From the NCBI RefSeq assembly GCF_006912135.1, contig NZ_VIRS01000001.1:186001-250000 (forward strand): a stretch of 64,000 nt of DNA, read 5' to 3'. The translations under genes were made by a program, and so were the position numbers. The DNA is from Cryptosporangium phraense. GTDB lineage: Bacteria; Actinomycetota; Actinomycetes; Mycobacteriales; Cryptosporangiaceae. Shown piece after piece: positions 1 to 8,429 of the stretch (position 1 is the stretch's first letter; each line of letters opens with the position of its first letter). The notes under the pieces were generated by a model, which was not told the origin of the DNA, ran no database searches, and saw only the letters and a list, made by a program, of their open reading frames with translations.

Positions 1-1
1 C

Positions 2-481
2 GCGATCGCGGTGGCCGCGGGTGCGCAGGTGATCGTCACTGATCCTTCTCCGGACGCCCGCCAGCTGGCGCTCGCGTTCGGAGCGTCGCAGGCTCTGGAC
101 CCGGCCGACGCGGCGGCGATCCCCGACCTGACCGACGGCGGGGCGCACGTCTCACTCGACGCCGTCGGGCACCCGGCCGCGTGCGAGGCGTCGATCCGCG
201 GCCTGCGCCGGCGGGGGCGGCACGTCCAGGTAGGGCTGTTGCCGCCGGCGGGCGGCCGGCCGGCCGTGCCGATGGACCGGGTGATCGCGTACGAGCTGCA
301 GGTGCTGGGCAGCCACGGCCTGGCTGCGCACGAGTACCCGCGGCTGCTCCGCCTGGTGCGGACGCCGTCGTTCCCCCTGGATCGCCTGGTGACGCGCCGG
401 CTGCCGCTGGACGCGGCGCCGCAGGCTCTGGCCGACGTCCCGGCCGCGGGCACGGCGGGCATCACGGTGCTGGAACCCTGA
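2..481 (+). CDS. Zinc-type alcohol dehydrogenase (MDR family), C-terminal part
   Basis: The reading frame is open from the window edge and ends at 481, so only about the last 160 residues are present; the N-terminal GroES-like catalytic half lies outside the window. The visible part is the Rossmann-side and C-terminal section of a medium-chain dehydrogenase/reductase: an AIAVAAGAQVIVTD strand, then SPDARQLALAFGA where the cofactor ribose is normally read, then the conserved LDAVGHP segment and a KxxxPLD-like tail (VTRRLPLDAAPQAL). It probably oxidises or reduces an alcohol or aldehyde with NAD(P); substrate unknown. An internal GTG at 11 is not a credible start because homology-like sequence continues upstream. 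Confidence 0.85.
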   Translation, partial: AIAVAAGAQVIVTDPSPDARQLALAFGASQALDPADAAAIPDLTDGGAHVSLDAVGHPAACEASIRGLRRRGRHVQVGLLPPAGGRPAVPMDRVIAYELQVLGSHGLAAHEYPRLLRLVRTPSFPLDRLVTRRLPLDAAPQALADVPAAGTAGITVLEP

Positions 482-914
482 CGCCGGAGCCGCCGCTTCG
501 GGCGCGTGGTGACCTTCCGCGTAGTGATGGACGTAAGTTCTGGGCAGCAATTTCGCCCGCCGCGACCGCGCCGATCACGGCCACTGCGACACCGGCTACC
601 TCGGAGCACCGACTTCACACGCTCCGGGCTCTCGCGGCCGGCCGGTCCGCTCGCCGGCGCCAACCCGAGCCCCAGTGTGGCCAGGGCATAGCCGGCCTCG
701 GCTCAGCCGGGACCACCGAGGGTGTCGGAGGAATAGGGCACCGGTCATGATCTGGCCAACCTCGACTCCAGACGTTTCCCCAGATTCTTGATCGTGCACG
801 GCAGCTTCGGCGTCGTCGTGCAGGAGACCGAGGAAGCCGCTGCCGCTAGGGGCGAACCTCCAGGCTGCATAGCCCGAGCCGCCCCGGTCCCCCTGCCGGG
901 GCGGCCACCGCCAT
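482..914. other. Intergenic, no supported gene
   Basis: About 430 bp between the dehydrogenase stop and the Nudix stop. Short frames exist on both strands but none has convincing coding character or a ribosome binding site. The minus strand around 535-600 could encode a single hydrophobic stretch (VAVIGAVAAGEIA), so a decayed membrane gene is possible; I do not call one. Confidence 0.4.
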
Positions 915-1385
915 TCACCCGACGACCTGCTCGCCGTTCTCCAAGTACAAAGTTCGGCCGGACCCAGCGGCCACCAGCGCCGCGCGCACACGACGGGCCA
1001 GCAACGGCGACATCCGCGCATCCACCTCGTCGACGGTGCACCACCGCCAGCCGCCCAGCTCCTCCGGCGGCAAACAGATGGCGCTGGTGTCCACGCCCTG
1101 ACCGCCGTCAAAGACGAACATCATGCCCTCGGTCCGGCTCTCCCGCGGCGGCACCCAATCCGACACCAGCAGCCGGCCCGGCCGGACCAGGAGACCGAGC
1201 TCCTCCCTCACCTCACGAGCCGCCGCCTCATAAGGGGACTCGTTCGCCTCGACGGCTCCTCCCGGAAGCTCCCAATAAGGCTTGTAAGTAGGCTCGACCA
1301 GCAGTACACGGCCCAGGTCGTCAATGAAAGCCACCGCCGCGGCGGAGCGCTTGGTCGCCAGAGTCGCGGTGTAGTCGGCAGCCAT
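915..1385 (-). CDS. Nudix hydrolase
   Basis: A 156-residue protein of normal Nudix size. The Nudix box is complete, from GGAVEANE to REVREELGL (about residues 42-64), giving the GX5EX7REUXEEXGU pattern that binds Mg2+ and cleaves nucleoside diphosphates linked to another moiety. The core strand AAAVAFIDD precedes it and a WELPGG lead-in is present. Substrate cannot be read from sequence; sanitising or signalling nucleotides are typical. The ATG has no Shine-Dalgarno sequence, but TAATCT (1397-1392 on the minus strand) sits 6 nt before it, so the message is probably leaderless. A decayed partial copy of this gene lies at 25036-25113. Confidence 0.9.
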   Translation of the reverse strand: MAADYTATLATKRSAAAVAFIDDLGRVLLVEPTYKPYWELPGGAVEANESPYEAAAREVREELGLLVRPGRLLVSDWVPPRESRTEGMMFVFDGGQGVDTSAICLPPEELGGWRWCTVDEVDARMSPLLARRVRAALVAAGSGRTLYLENGEQVVG

Positions 1386-1864
1386 TCGGGCAGATTAGCC
1401 AACTCGCACCACCATGTGTCCCTGAAGCGGGCCGTTGCGCCAAGCGCGCCAGCGCGGCGTCGTCACGCCCACCACCGCTGCCGAGTCTTCGGCCATTCCA
1501 GTAACTGCGCCAGCGCACTGTGCGGGCCGGGCCGACGGCGGAACAGTCGTGCCATCACGCGGGGTCGCTGCGCCCGAGGCTGACGGGACCTCTAGTAGGA
1601 ACACCAGGCGGATCGACCTGACCGCCTCCCGGCGTCGACTCGTGAATCTTGGCTATCTGCATCCGGACCGCTGGCAGGCCGTAGCGGACCATGGTGCCGG
1701 CTACTTCGTCCGCGACCTCGGCCACATGATTGGCCGACTCGAGGCAGAACCAGGGGTCGGCGCCGGGGCGTAGGGAAGTCTGGGTTTGCCTTGCGCTCGC
1801 GCTCCCAAACGTATCGGTCGACGACCGACAGGTTGACTAGGAATCGCAGTCGAGAACCGAAGCC
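1386..1864. other. Mostly non-coding; one doubtful plus-strand ORF
   Basis: A plus-strand frame at 1435-1773 (112 codons) ends with a stretch that looks protein-like (LVNLGYLHPDRW, GYFVRDLGHMIGRLEA), while its first 60 codons look like random high-GC sequence. I see no ribosome binding site and no family. It may be the tail of a degraded gene. The rest of the interval shows nothing recognisable. Confidence 0.25.
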
Positions 1865-2014
1865 TTAAAAGCGATTTTGGACGCCCATCGCAGCGATTGC
1901 CCGCCCATCAGGCAGGACGAAACTTGTTCCAGATCCGGTCATTCCGGCAGCCCTGAGCTGTGGCGCGATCAAATCGCGCCACATTTCCCTGTTGACCGTG
2001 CGGAGGTCCTTCAT
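1865..2014 (-). CDS. Small hypothetical protein (49 aa), possibly a gene remnant
   Basis: An ATG at 2014 opens a 49-residue frame with coding-like character: MKDLRTVNREMW, then IAPQLRAAGMTGSGTSF and VLPDGRAIAAMGVQNRF. The pattern (helix, then a 'gfxgsgxxFxlxdG' turn and strand) resembles the first quarter of small hypothetical proteins that start with a helix-strand module, so this may be a truncated copy of a longer gene. GGACC-type purine stretches are present upstream but no clean Shine-Dalgarno. It lies on the same strand as, and downstream of, the DUF4132 gene with about 165 bp between. Function unknown. Confidence 0.3.
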   Translation of the reverse strand: MKDLRTVNREMWRDLIAPQLRAAGMTGSGTSFVLPDGRAIAAMGVQNRF

Positions 2015-2181
2015 GTGAATTCGTCCCGGGCCTGGTACCGGTGGCAGGTCGTGCGCTCTTGGATTCGGCGCCGGTGGCTCTCGGCGCCTGCTCAGCTCAG
2101 CTGGGTTATCCAGCCTCGGATGAGGATTACCCCCCGATCGTCGGCAGCGAGGTCGTAGCCCTGTGAGCGGCACCACAGTTG

Positions 2182-4761
2182 CTAAACGGAGGTGTCCGCT
2201 CGCCGGGGCAGCTGGGAAAGGATCGTCGGGTCGTCGATGCCCTGGTCGTCGAGGAGTAGGAACGCCTTCGACAGGATTAGCGACAACAGCCGGTCGTCGT
2301 CGAAGGGCAGCAGCACCTGTGGGCCCTGTCCGGCGCCCGGAACGATGCACAGATAGCTGTTCTCGGGCTCCACCAACACGTTCCCGGAGCCCAGATGGAT
2401 GCGGTAGCTCGACAGGTTGCCATGCACCCGCAGATACCGACCGGTCAGCTCGGCCCGTCCGGCGAGCCTGGTGCGGGGCAGGAGCCGGGTGAGCGCGTCC
2501 CGGCGGACCTCGGCCGAAGGGCTCAGCTCCGCGTCGACCGCGGTGTGCCAGTAGGTGACGAGCGGTCCGTCGCCCCGGTCGTACCAAGCTGGATCGGTGG
2601 CGATGGAGGCGACCCCGACCGCCAGGTCGACATCGCGTAGGGCCTCCGAGAGCACCAACCTCGGCACTTCGGCCAGGTCTGCTGCCCGCCATGCGGTGCC
2701 GTCGCGGCGGCCGAAGCGCACCTGGTCGGTGGAGCAGAACTGGGCGACGTCGTCGTGTTGCTCGACCAGCGCGTAGCGGAACGACGCCTGCCAGGTTCCG
2801 GCCCCGAGCTTCTTGACCGCGGTGCCCTCGTAGCCGTCGTCCCAGTAGCCGAGCGCCTTGACGTCCCAGCCACGGCCACTGAGCAGCGCGGCGGCCTGCC
2901 GATAGTTCAGGATGTGCCCGGCGAACCGGTTGGAGTACGAACGGGTGGCTTCCTCGGCGGGCGTGAGCGGGTAGACCTCGCGGAAGATCTGTTTGAGCGG
3001 CTGACTGACGCCCTCGGCTATGAGCCGGTCACGCCAGGCCGTCACCTCCTCGGTGGGAGCGGAGCCGGGATGCCAGAGCCGGACGGGCGTGCCGGCGTGC
3101 GGCGTCACCACGCGGTGGGTCAGGTCTTCCAGCTGCCAGGCTCCGGTTCCGGATGCTCGCGGACGCACGGTGTGTTCACCGATCCGCCAGAGCAGGCCCT
3201 CGGCGAAGACGCCCGTGACCGGATGGGCGAGCAGTTGGGACCGCCAGGTGTCGAACGTCCAGGTGCGTTCGGCCGAAAAAAGGTCATCCACCCGGCGGCG
3301 CTCGGCCGCAAGGGTGGCCCGCATGGCCTTTACCTCGGCGCGGAGCGCTGCCACGGCGTCGGTGTGCTCACGACGGACGGCAGCCGGTGCGGTTTTCAGG
3401 GGCTTGCCGGCCCGGCTGAACTCCAGCCTGACGTCGCGGACCGCGTCGATGGTGATCGTGGCGGCGTACTCACCCAGGTCCACGCTCAAGCGGCGGTCGG
3501 TGTCGAGGCCGTGATCGGGGACGGCCAGTTCGAGGTAGCTGTCAAAGGTGAGGCCGGCCCGCTGAGCGGCGGTGGCGACCAGCGCGTCGATCCGGGCGCG
3601 GAGCGGCTTGTTCCGGACCGCGTCGCGGAGCCGAACCAGCGCCGGTCCCTGCGCGTCACGTGCTTCCAAGACGGCTACTGCCGCGGTGGCCAGTTTCGCT
3701 ACCCGGGGAACCCCGGGGCCGCCCTTCGCGTACGGACGCCCAGCCGCCTTCGCGACCTCGGCCAGCAGCGTCGTGGTGGCCTCGTCGGGATCGGAAGCGG
3801 CGAGCCACACCAGCCCCCGCAGGGTCGTCGTCGACCAGTCGAAGAGCAATCGGCGCTCTGTCCAACCTTCGGCCAGGGTGATTTCCCGCTCGCGCTGACC
3901 GGTGAACAGCACCAGCAACTCACGCACAATCTCGGTGCTGCCCGGGACCGCTGCCAGCAGGTCGGTGCCGCGCCGCTGCCACGCGGCCGACGGCTTGCGT
4001 CCCTCGCCGAGTTCGTCGCAGTGGTCGAGCAGCGCGGACACGGCGGGATCACGGTCGGCGAGCAGCGCTCGGGCGGCTGGGGCGAACTCATCCTCGTCGT
4101 GATTGATCCCGAAGGGCCAGCGGTGTGCCGACTCGTCGGCCAGGCGGCCCAGGAGCGTCGCCACCTCCCGGCGCATGGTGCGCAACTCCGCGACGCCCAT
4201 CCGGAAAGGACCATGCTCACGAAGAAAGCTGTCGACCGCCTTGAGGGCGGGCGCGAATGGTGCCAACGCCTCGGATGGTAAGGAAGCGGCCATCAGCAGG
4301 GGCAGGTGCAGGGCCGCGACGTATCCGAAGCCCGGCCCCCACCCGCCCTGGCTGGGGAATTGCGCGAGCGCCCAGCTCAGGTCGAACGCCGACCAGCTCC
4401 GCCCGGGGCGAGCGACGCGGGATAGCACCGATTCATCGCAGCGCCAACCCCGGTGGCCGTTACCCGAGCCCCGGGCCGACACCCGGCGATGCAGGCTCAG
4501 GCACATGCCGCGTAGCCCGTCCTCCTGTGCGCGCAGACGCGCTTCCAGTTCCCCGGCCGCCGTCTCCGGGTAGGGCGGACGCGGATAATGCCCCGAACCG
4601 TCCCCGCCCGCCCTGATGGCGGCGGAGACCGCCTCATCGACCGCGCTGGCCACGACGTCGGCACGTCGCGAGCCGCCCGGCCCGAATACCGGATCGGCGC
4701 CGGAAGCAACCAGCGCTTCGGCGTCGGGGATGAGCCCGCCGAAGATCAGTGGAGGCGTCAT
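2182..4761 (-). CDS. DUF4132 domain-containing protein
   Basis: An 859-residue protein. The middle and C-terminal half match the DUF4132 family (E. coli YehI-like): a helical region with RLWHPGSAPTEEV and PLKQIFREVYPLTPAE near residues 585-615, an RFAGHILNYRQ block near 630, and a C-terminal domain with YRIHLGSGNVLVEPEN followed by LPFDDDRLLSLILSKAFLL and DDPTI, which is the usual ending of these proteins. The first ~350 residues are alpha-helical and variable. The molecular role of the family is not established. The ATG at 4761 shares one base with the upstream stop (TGATG), so translation is coupled to the small gene before it; a TTG at 4764 is a less likely start. Confidence 0.85.
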   Translation of the reverse strand: MTPPLIFGGLIPDAEALVASGADPVFGPGGSRRADVVASAVDEAVSAAIRAGGDGSGHYPRPPYPETAAGELEARLRAQEDGLRGMCLSLHRRVSARGSGNGHRGWRCDESVLSRVARPGRSWSAFDLSWALAQFPSQGGWGPGFGYVAALHLPLLMAASLPSEALAPFAPALKAVDSFLREHGPFRMGVAELRTMRREVATLLGRLADESAHRWPFGINHDEDEFAPAARALLADRDPAVSALLDHCDELGEGRKPSAAWQRRGTDLLAAVPGSTEIVRELLVLFTGQREREITLAEGWTERRLLFDWSTTTLRGLVWLAASDPDEATTTLLAEVAKAAGRPYAKGGPGVPRVAKLATAAVAVLEARDAQGPALVRLRDAVRNKPLRARIDALVATAAQRAGLTFDSYLELAVPDHGLDTDRRLSVDLGEYAATITIDAVRDVRLEFSRAGKPLKTAPAAVRREHTDAVAALRAEVKAMRATLAAERRRVDDLFSAERTWTFDTWRSQLLAHPVTGVFAEGLLWRIGEHTVRPRASGTGAWQLEDLTHRVVTPHAGTPVRLWHPGSAPTEEVTAWRDRLIAEGVSQPLKQIFREVYPLTPAEEATRSYSNRFAGHILNYRQAAALLSGRGWDVKALGYWDDGYEGTAVKKLGAGTWQASFRYALVEQHDDVAQFCSTDQVRFGRRDGTAWRAADLAEVPRLVLSEALRDVDLAVGVASIATDPAWYDRGDGPLVTYWHTAVDAELSPSAEVRRDALTRLLPRTRLAGRAELTGRYLRVHGNLSSYRIHLGSGNVLVEPENSYLCIVPGAGQGPQVLLPFDDDRLLSLILSKAFLLLDDQGIDDPTILSQLPRRADTSV

Positions 4762-5102
4762 CAACCGCCGACCAAGGCGATCAGGCGGACGAACGAGATC
4801 ACCGGATCGTCGCTGAGGTCGAGCACCTCGTCGAGGCTCTCGATCTGCCTATCCCCGACCAGCAGCACAAAGCCATTCCGGTCGAAAGCGGCCTCGGCGA
4901 CCTCGGCCTGGCGCTCCCAGTCGACCGGCCGGCCCTCGTGAGCGGCCACCAACGGCATACCAACGTCGGTTCGCGCGGCCTCCTCGCGGACCCGCAGCCG
5001 GACGAGTTCGCGCGCGGTCAGCATGGCCGGTAGAACTTCCAGCGACGTCGTGGCCAGCGCCCGGCCAGTTGCTGTTTCATCCTGAAGCGTCACGGTTGCC
5101 AC
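4761..5102 (-). CDS. Hypothetical protein coupled to the DUF4132 gene
   Basis: A 113-residue soluble protein; the GTG start at 5102 is chosen because GGAGG lies 7 nt upstream. It has a short N-terminal strand pair (VATVTLQDETATGRAL), a helix rich in Leu/Arg (LTARELVRLRVREEAART) and a C-terminal part reading FVLLVGDRQIESLDEVLDL then SFVRLIALVGG. I do not recognise a named family, though small partners of this kind recur next to DUF4132 genes. It overlaps the DUF4132 start by one base, so the two are almost certainly one operon and their products may act together. Confidence 0.7.
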   Translation of the reverse strand: MATVTLQDETATGRALATTSLEVLPAMLTARELVRLRVREEAARTDVGMPLVAAHEGRPVDWERQAEVAEAAFDRNGFVLLVGDRQIESLDEVLDLSDDPVISFVRLIALVGG

Positions 5103-5266
5103 GCCACTACCTCCCTCAGCCCGCACTGTCTAGCAACCGGCTCTGACATTTTCGGCGGCGCACCACCCATGCGCGGCCAGCACGGTTGCTTGGGTCCTGG
5201 TGGACTCCAAGTCCGCTTGCGCCATCTTCACGTCCACGCGACGTCGAAGTGAAGGCACGAGGCGAA

Positions 5267-5319
5267 GGTTGCGGGTTATCCGCAACCGGCATCTACCTGC
5301 GATTCCTGTGTCTTAGAGT
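5267..5319 (+). promoter_or_regulatory. Dyad element copy a with -10-like hexamer
   Basis: A perfect inverted repeat GGTTGCGG (5267-5274), spacer GTTAT, CCGCAACC (5280-5287). A TAGAGT hexamer at 5314-5319 begins 30 nt after the CCGCA core. It lies between the divergent DUF4132 operon and the small plus-strand ORFs starting at 5351; the hexamer position favours plus-strand transcription. Same element as copies b-f. Confidence 0.6.
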
Positions 5320-5350
5320 CGGCGAGCGCACCGGGTAGGCGGTCAGTGCC

Positions 5351-5521
5351 GTGGGTGAGAAAGGGCGTGGCGCTTGGTGGCTACTGCTCGGGTTCGGCTG
5401 GATGACGTCGCGCATTTGGTGCCGCCGTCGGTATCTCTCGCGTCCGGATCGGCGGAGATTCGGATGGTGGCGGTACCTGTCTTCAGAACCTGGGGTGGAG
5501 TCGTCTCTGGGCAGCATGTGA
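5351..5521 (+). CDS. Small hypothetical membrane-associated protein (56 aa)
   Basis: GTG at 5351 opens a 56-codon frame: GEKGRGAWWLLLGFGW is a short hydrophobic, Trp-rich stretch, followed by a strongly basic region (CRRRYLSRPDRRRFGWWRY). This looks like a membrane-tethered basic peptide or the surviving start of a longer membrane protein. It is the first frame downstream of dyad copy a. A competing frame (5374-5718) overlaps it, so the reading frame used here is uncertain. Confidence 0.3.
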   Translation: MGEKGRGAWWLLLGFGWMTSRIWCRRRYLSRPDRRRFGWWRYLSSEPGVESSLGSM

Positions 5522-5523
5522 CG

Positions 5524-5718
5524 ATGCCGCTCGACGACACGGCCGAGGCGGAACAGCGTGGCTCCCTCCGGATCCACCGGGCACGGCAGGTGCACAAAGC
5601 AGTCGGGTTCGCAGTTCTCGTGTTGATCACCGCGCTGTGGATCTCAGCGTTATCGATGAGTGGCGCCCGCGTCGATCGTCTCCGTGCTGGCGATTGCCTG
5701 GTCAGCCCTATTCCTTGA
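5524..5718 (+). CDS. Small hypothetical protein with one membrane segment (64 aa)
   Basis: ATG at 5524 starts two bases after the previous stop. The product has an acidic start (PLDDTAEAEQRG), a basic helix (RIHRARQVHK) and a transmembrane segment (AVGFAVLVLITALWISA, about residues 25-41). The arrangement of a basic amphipathic helix running into a membrane helix is reminiscent of the first half of bacterial '2TM domain' proteins. The second helix is missing, so it may be truncated. No convincing ribosome binding site; function unknown. Confidence 0.35.
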   Translation: MPLDDTAEAEQRGSLRIHRARQVHKAVGFAVLVLITALWISALSMSGARVDRLRAGDCLVSPIP

Positions 5719-6142
5719 AGTTGGCGTGAAACTGGGATCCAGAAACTTCGGGCAGCAGCCATATCTGGAGCGGGGCGGCGTCGTAGTGATCCGCCATTTG
5801 GACCGGACGGCTAGCGAGGAATGGCGACGGCTCAACGTTGACTATCTCTCGCTCGACGGATGAGAAATAGATGGGCCGAGGCCGAGGCATTCGACTCTTC
5901 CGACGGCGGTGCTAGAAGTCGTCGCGTTGAGTGAAGCAGTGACATTCCGTCTGCCTGCTCAGCAGGCTGCTCCTTCCATCAACAGCCGGTCCCGAGAAGC
6001 CTCCTCGGGGTGGTTACACGGCCGAGTCCGCCGAGCGGAGGTCGAATTGCTTGCGCGAAAGGCAGGTATGACGTCCTCGAACCCTGAAGTGGGCGGGCGA
6101 CCCCCGATGCCGGGTCCATCAACACGGGCTACCGTCGACCGC
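5719..6142. other. No supported gene
   Basis: A plus-strand frame (5660-5863) with a hydrophobic start and the sequence RTASEEWRRLNVDYLSLDG, and an open frame from 5909 upstream of the next gene, are present but unsupported by start signals. Possibly remnants of decayed genes. Confidence 0.3.
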
Positions 6143-6454
6143 GTGCCCGAGCCGAAGTCAACGCCAGCCGATGGCGAGGAGCGCTGGCCTTTCCGCATCG
6201 TGGTAAACGTGCTGGCGACACCTGAGCAGGTGCAGCGACTTCAGTCGGTACTGGGCGAGGCGCTGTGCGCGGCGCCGGAGAACCACCCGGGGCCGTGTCG
6301 GATCGCGTGGTCGATGGCCTCCGCCGGCGGCGACGAAGGCGCGCTCGACGGTTCCTACGGTCTGGACCGGGACGAGGCGGTGTTCATCCGGGAGGAGCTT
6401 GGGCCGGTACCGGTCTGGCCACGCGAAGACGTCGATCGCAGCCTCGAGCTGTGA
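6143..6454 (+). CDS. Hypothetical protein (103 aa)
   Basis: A small soluble protein. The frame is open further upstream (to 5909), but the upstream part lacks coding character; the GTG at 6143 starts the credible part. It contains a strand-helix unit (FRIVVNVLATPEQVQRLQSV), then HPGPCRIAWSM and a Gly/Asp-rich turn (GGDEGALDGSYGLDRDEA), ending with an acidic tail. No family recognised. The next gene downstream (6672) is on the same strand, 217 bp away. Confidence 0.5.
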   Translation: MPEPKSTPADGEERWPFRIVVNVLATPEQVQRLQSVLGEALCAAPENHPGPCRIAWSMASAGGDEGALDGSYGLDRDEAVFIREELGPVPVWPREDVDRSLEL

Positions 6455-6671
6455 CGCATTGCTGATCGGCAGGTGGCTGGCTCTGTTCGCGAGATGTGAC
6501 CGGGTTCGCTCGTCAGTTCTGACCGCAGTCGGTGGGCGGTCAGGCTCTGGATGTTCGTGAGAAACGACCGCAGACGCGTGGCCCGACGGCGGAACTTCGG
6601 CGGGTTTGTACGACAGGACGGTGGGGCACCGAGCGACCTAAGTGGCCCTTCGCAGTGAGGAGTTTGCGACC

Positions 6672-7040
6672 GTGCGTCGGGTGCTGTTCGTTCTCGCGGC
6701 CACTTCGTGCGGTATCGGCCTCCTCATTTTGTTGAGCGCCGGGACAGGCGCGGGCACTCCGTTTGGCGTCGGATTCGCCGTGCTGTTGGTGCTGGGCAGC
6801 GTCATCGGTAGCCGGTGGGGTCGGGGGCCGGTGGCGCGTGGCGTTCGGGCTCCGCAGCTGGTCGCGGCCGGGGCAGCAGGCCTCGTGTTGCTCCTTGCGG
6901 CGGCCGCCTTGTGCCTGTGGCGGCCCGGCGCGGTCGCCGGTCTGCCGATCTGGCCATTTCTGCTCTGTATGGCGATCAGTGGTTGGTTGATGGTGCTGGT
7001 CGGGATGATGGGCACCAACAAGAGTTCCGTGAGCGAGTGA
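6672..7040 (+). CDS. Small integral membrane protein (122 aa)
   Basis: GTG at 6672, preceded by GAGGAG 10 nt upstream. Four hydrophobic segments are visible: LFVLAATSCGIGLLILLSA (about residues 4-22), FGVGFAVLLVLGSVIG (32-47), LVAAGAAGLVLLLAAAAL (64-81) and FLLCMAISGWLMVLVGMM (96-113), with short polar loops (RWGRGPVARGVR). It is a four-helix membrane protein of unknown function. It faces the histidine kinase gene convergently. Confidence 0.6.
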   Translation: MRRVLFVLAATSCGIGLLILLSAGTGAGTPFGVGFAVLLVLGSVIGSRWGRGPVARGVRAPQLVAAGAAGLVLLLAAAALCLWRPGAVAGLPIWPFLLCMAISGWLMVLVGMMGTNKSSVSE

Positions 7041-7217
7041 TCAGCGGCAGAGCGCCGGAGGCAGTCGCGGGCCGGCTGTCGCGCAAGTACCCGGCTGCGG
7101 GCAGAACTCGCGAACATCAACGTCGAAGGTCGGCCACTGCGGTCCAACCGGACGAGTAAACGCGGTCAAAACTGACGAGCAGAACCATGTGGCCGCGCCG
7201 CGGAAGCCGGACAGCCT

Positions 7218-8345
7218 CTACCTGGAGGCGACGCTGGCCTGGGCCGACCCATCGGTCGGGTTGACGCGACCGCGATGAGTTGGGAGCAGGACGGCGCGCA
7301 GGCTGGCGGTCACCGTGGTGCCCGTCAAGCCGCCGGTCGCGGGGACGGCGGGGTCGCTGTGGATGGTGACGTCGCCGGCGTGGAGGGCGGCCCGCGCCCG
7401 CATGGCCGGGATGCCCAGTCCCCCGGCTTCGCCGGGTGCGTCCTGTTCGTCGGAGTGACGCAGACCGAGGCCGTTGTCGCTGACCTCGAGGACCAGCTGA
7501 TCGCCGTGCTGGGTGAGTCGGACGGCGACGTGGGTCGCGCCGCTGTGTTTGACGGCGTTGCTCAAGGCTTCCTGGGTGATCCGGTAGGCGGTCAGCGCGG
7601 TCGCCAGATCGACGGGAGCCTCGTCGGCCTTCGGGGGGCGGTAGGTGATCGTGATCTCGGGATGCCGCCGGGCGGTGCGGTCGGCCAGCGTCTCCAGGGC
7701 GGCGCTGAGCCCAAGTTCAGTCAGCACCGACGGGTGGAGGTCGGCGATGATGTCGCGCAGCGCGGTGATCTGCTCGGCCGCCACCGCGGCCCCGTCCTCG
7801 GCTGCTTTCCGCATCAGCCCCTCGTCGGTGCTCGCGGCGGCGCGCTCGAGGCTGCGTCGCAGATGAACGAGGGCCTGCAGGGTCTCGTCGTGCAGTTCGC
7901 GGCTGACGTGGGCACGGCTGTTCTCGACGGCCGCGGTGCGCATCCGCTCCCGGTCCTGACTGAACGCGGCGCGAAGTTCCGGCCAGGCCAGGACCGCCGC
8001 GACCGCGACCAGGACCAGCGCCGGGACGTAGAACGCCCGACCCACGCCCAGGCCAAGTACGTTCCGGTCGAACGGCAGGCTCGAGAGGGCCAGCGCGACA
8101 CCGAACAGCGCCCCGGCCAGATACAGGATCCGGGTCCGCCGGGCCGCGCGTACTGCCAGACCCGCGGCGAGACCGGTGCCGACCAGCGCGACGATCAGGT
8201 CGAGGACGCGCGGGATCGGCCGGTGGTCCAGGCAGGCCGCGGTCACGAGGAGGATCACGCACGCGCTGGTCAGCCGCTGTCGCAGAGTCTGGGCCGCGCG
8301 CGGACCGCTCACGGATGGTTCGGGTGACACGACCTCATCGAACAC
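7218..8345 (-). CDS. Two-component sensor histidine kinase (NarL/LuxR-type partner)
   Basis: A 375-residue HisKA_3-type kinase. The first ~120 residues contain four or five membrane segments with no large extracellular loop, so it probably senses a membrane or lipid-phase signal. The phospho-acceptor region reads SRELHDETLQALVHLR (His about residue 152); the N box is ITQEALSNAVKHSGA and the G box DNGLGL with GGLGIPAMRARA. A polar tail of ~35 residues follows the ATPase domain. It lies 84 bp downstream of the response regulator gene on the same strand and should phosphorylate it. GTG start, no obvious Shine-Dalgarno; a second GTG lies five codons in. Confidence 0.9.
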   Translation of the reverse strand: MFDEVVSPEPSVSGPRAAQTLRQRLTSACVILLVTAACLDHRPIPRVLDLIVALVGTGLAAGLAVRAARRTRILYLAGALFGVALALSSLPFDRNVLGLGVGRAFYVPALVLVAVAAVLAWPELRAAFSQDRERMRTAAVENSRAHVSRELHDETLQALVHLRRSLERAAASTDEGLMRKAAEDGAAVAAEQITALRDIIADLHPSVLTELGLSAALETLADRTARRHPEITITYRPPKADEAPVDLATALTAYRITQEALSNAVKHSGATHVAVRLTQHGDQLVLEVSDNGLGLRHSDEQDAPGEAGGLGIPAMRARAALHAGDVTIHSDPAVPATGGLTGTTVTASLRAVLLPTHRGRVNPTDGSAQASVASR

Positions 8346-8429
8346 GAGAATTGGTGCTCAGCGAGGCGGTTGTGACTTGTTTGATGACCGCCGTGTAGTT
8401 ATATCGCGACTTTCCGGATGACTTGCAGG

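Noticed and set aside
2755-4281. Long plus-strand ORF antisense to the DUF4132 gene
   Set aside because: High-GC antisense shadow: Pro/Gly/Arg/Val composition, no start signal and no family, while the minus strand has a full DUF4132 match.
6642-6671. ATG at 6642 as the start of the small membrane protein
   Set aside because: The GTG at 6672 has GAGGAG at the right distance and directly precedes the first membrane segment; the extra ten residues look non-coding.
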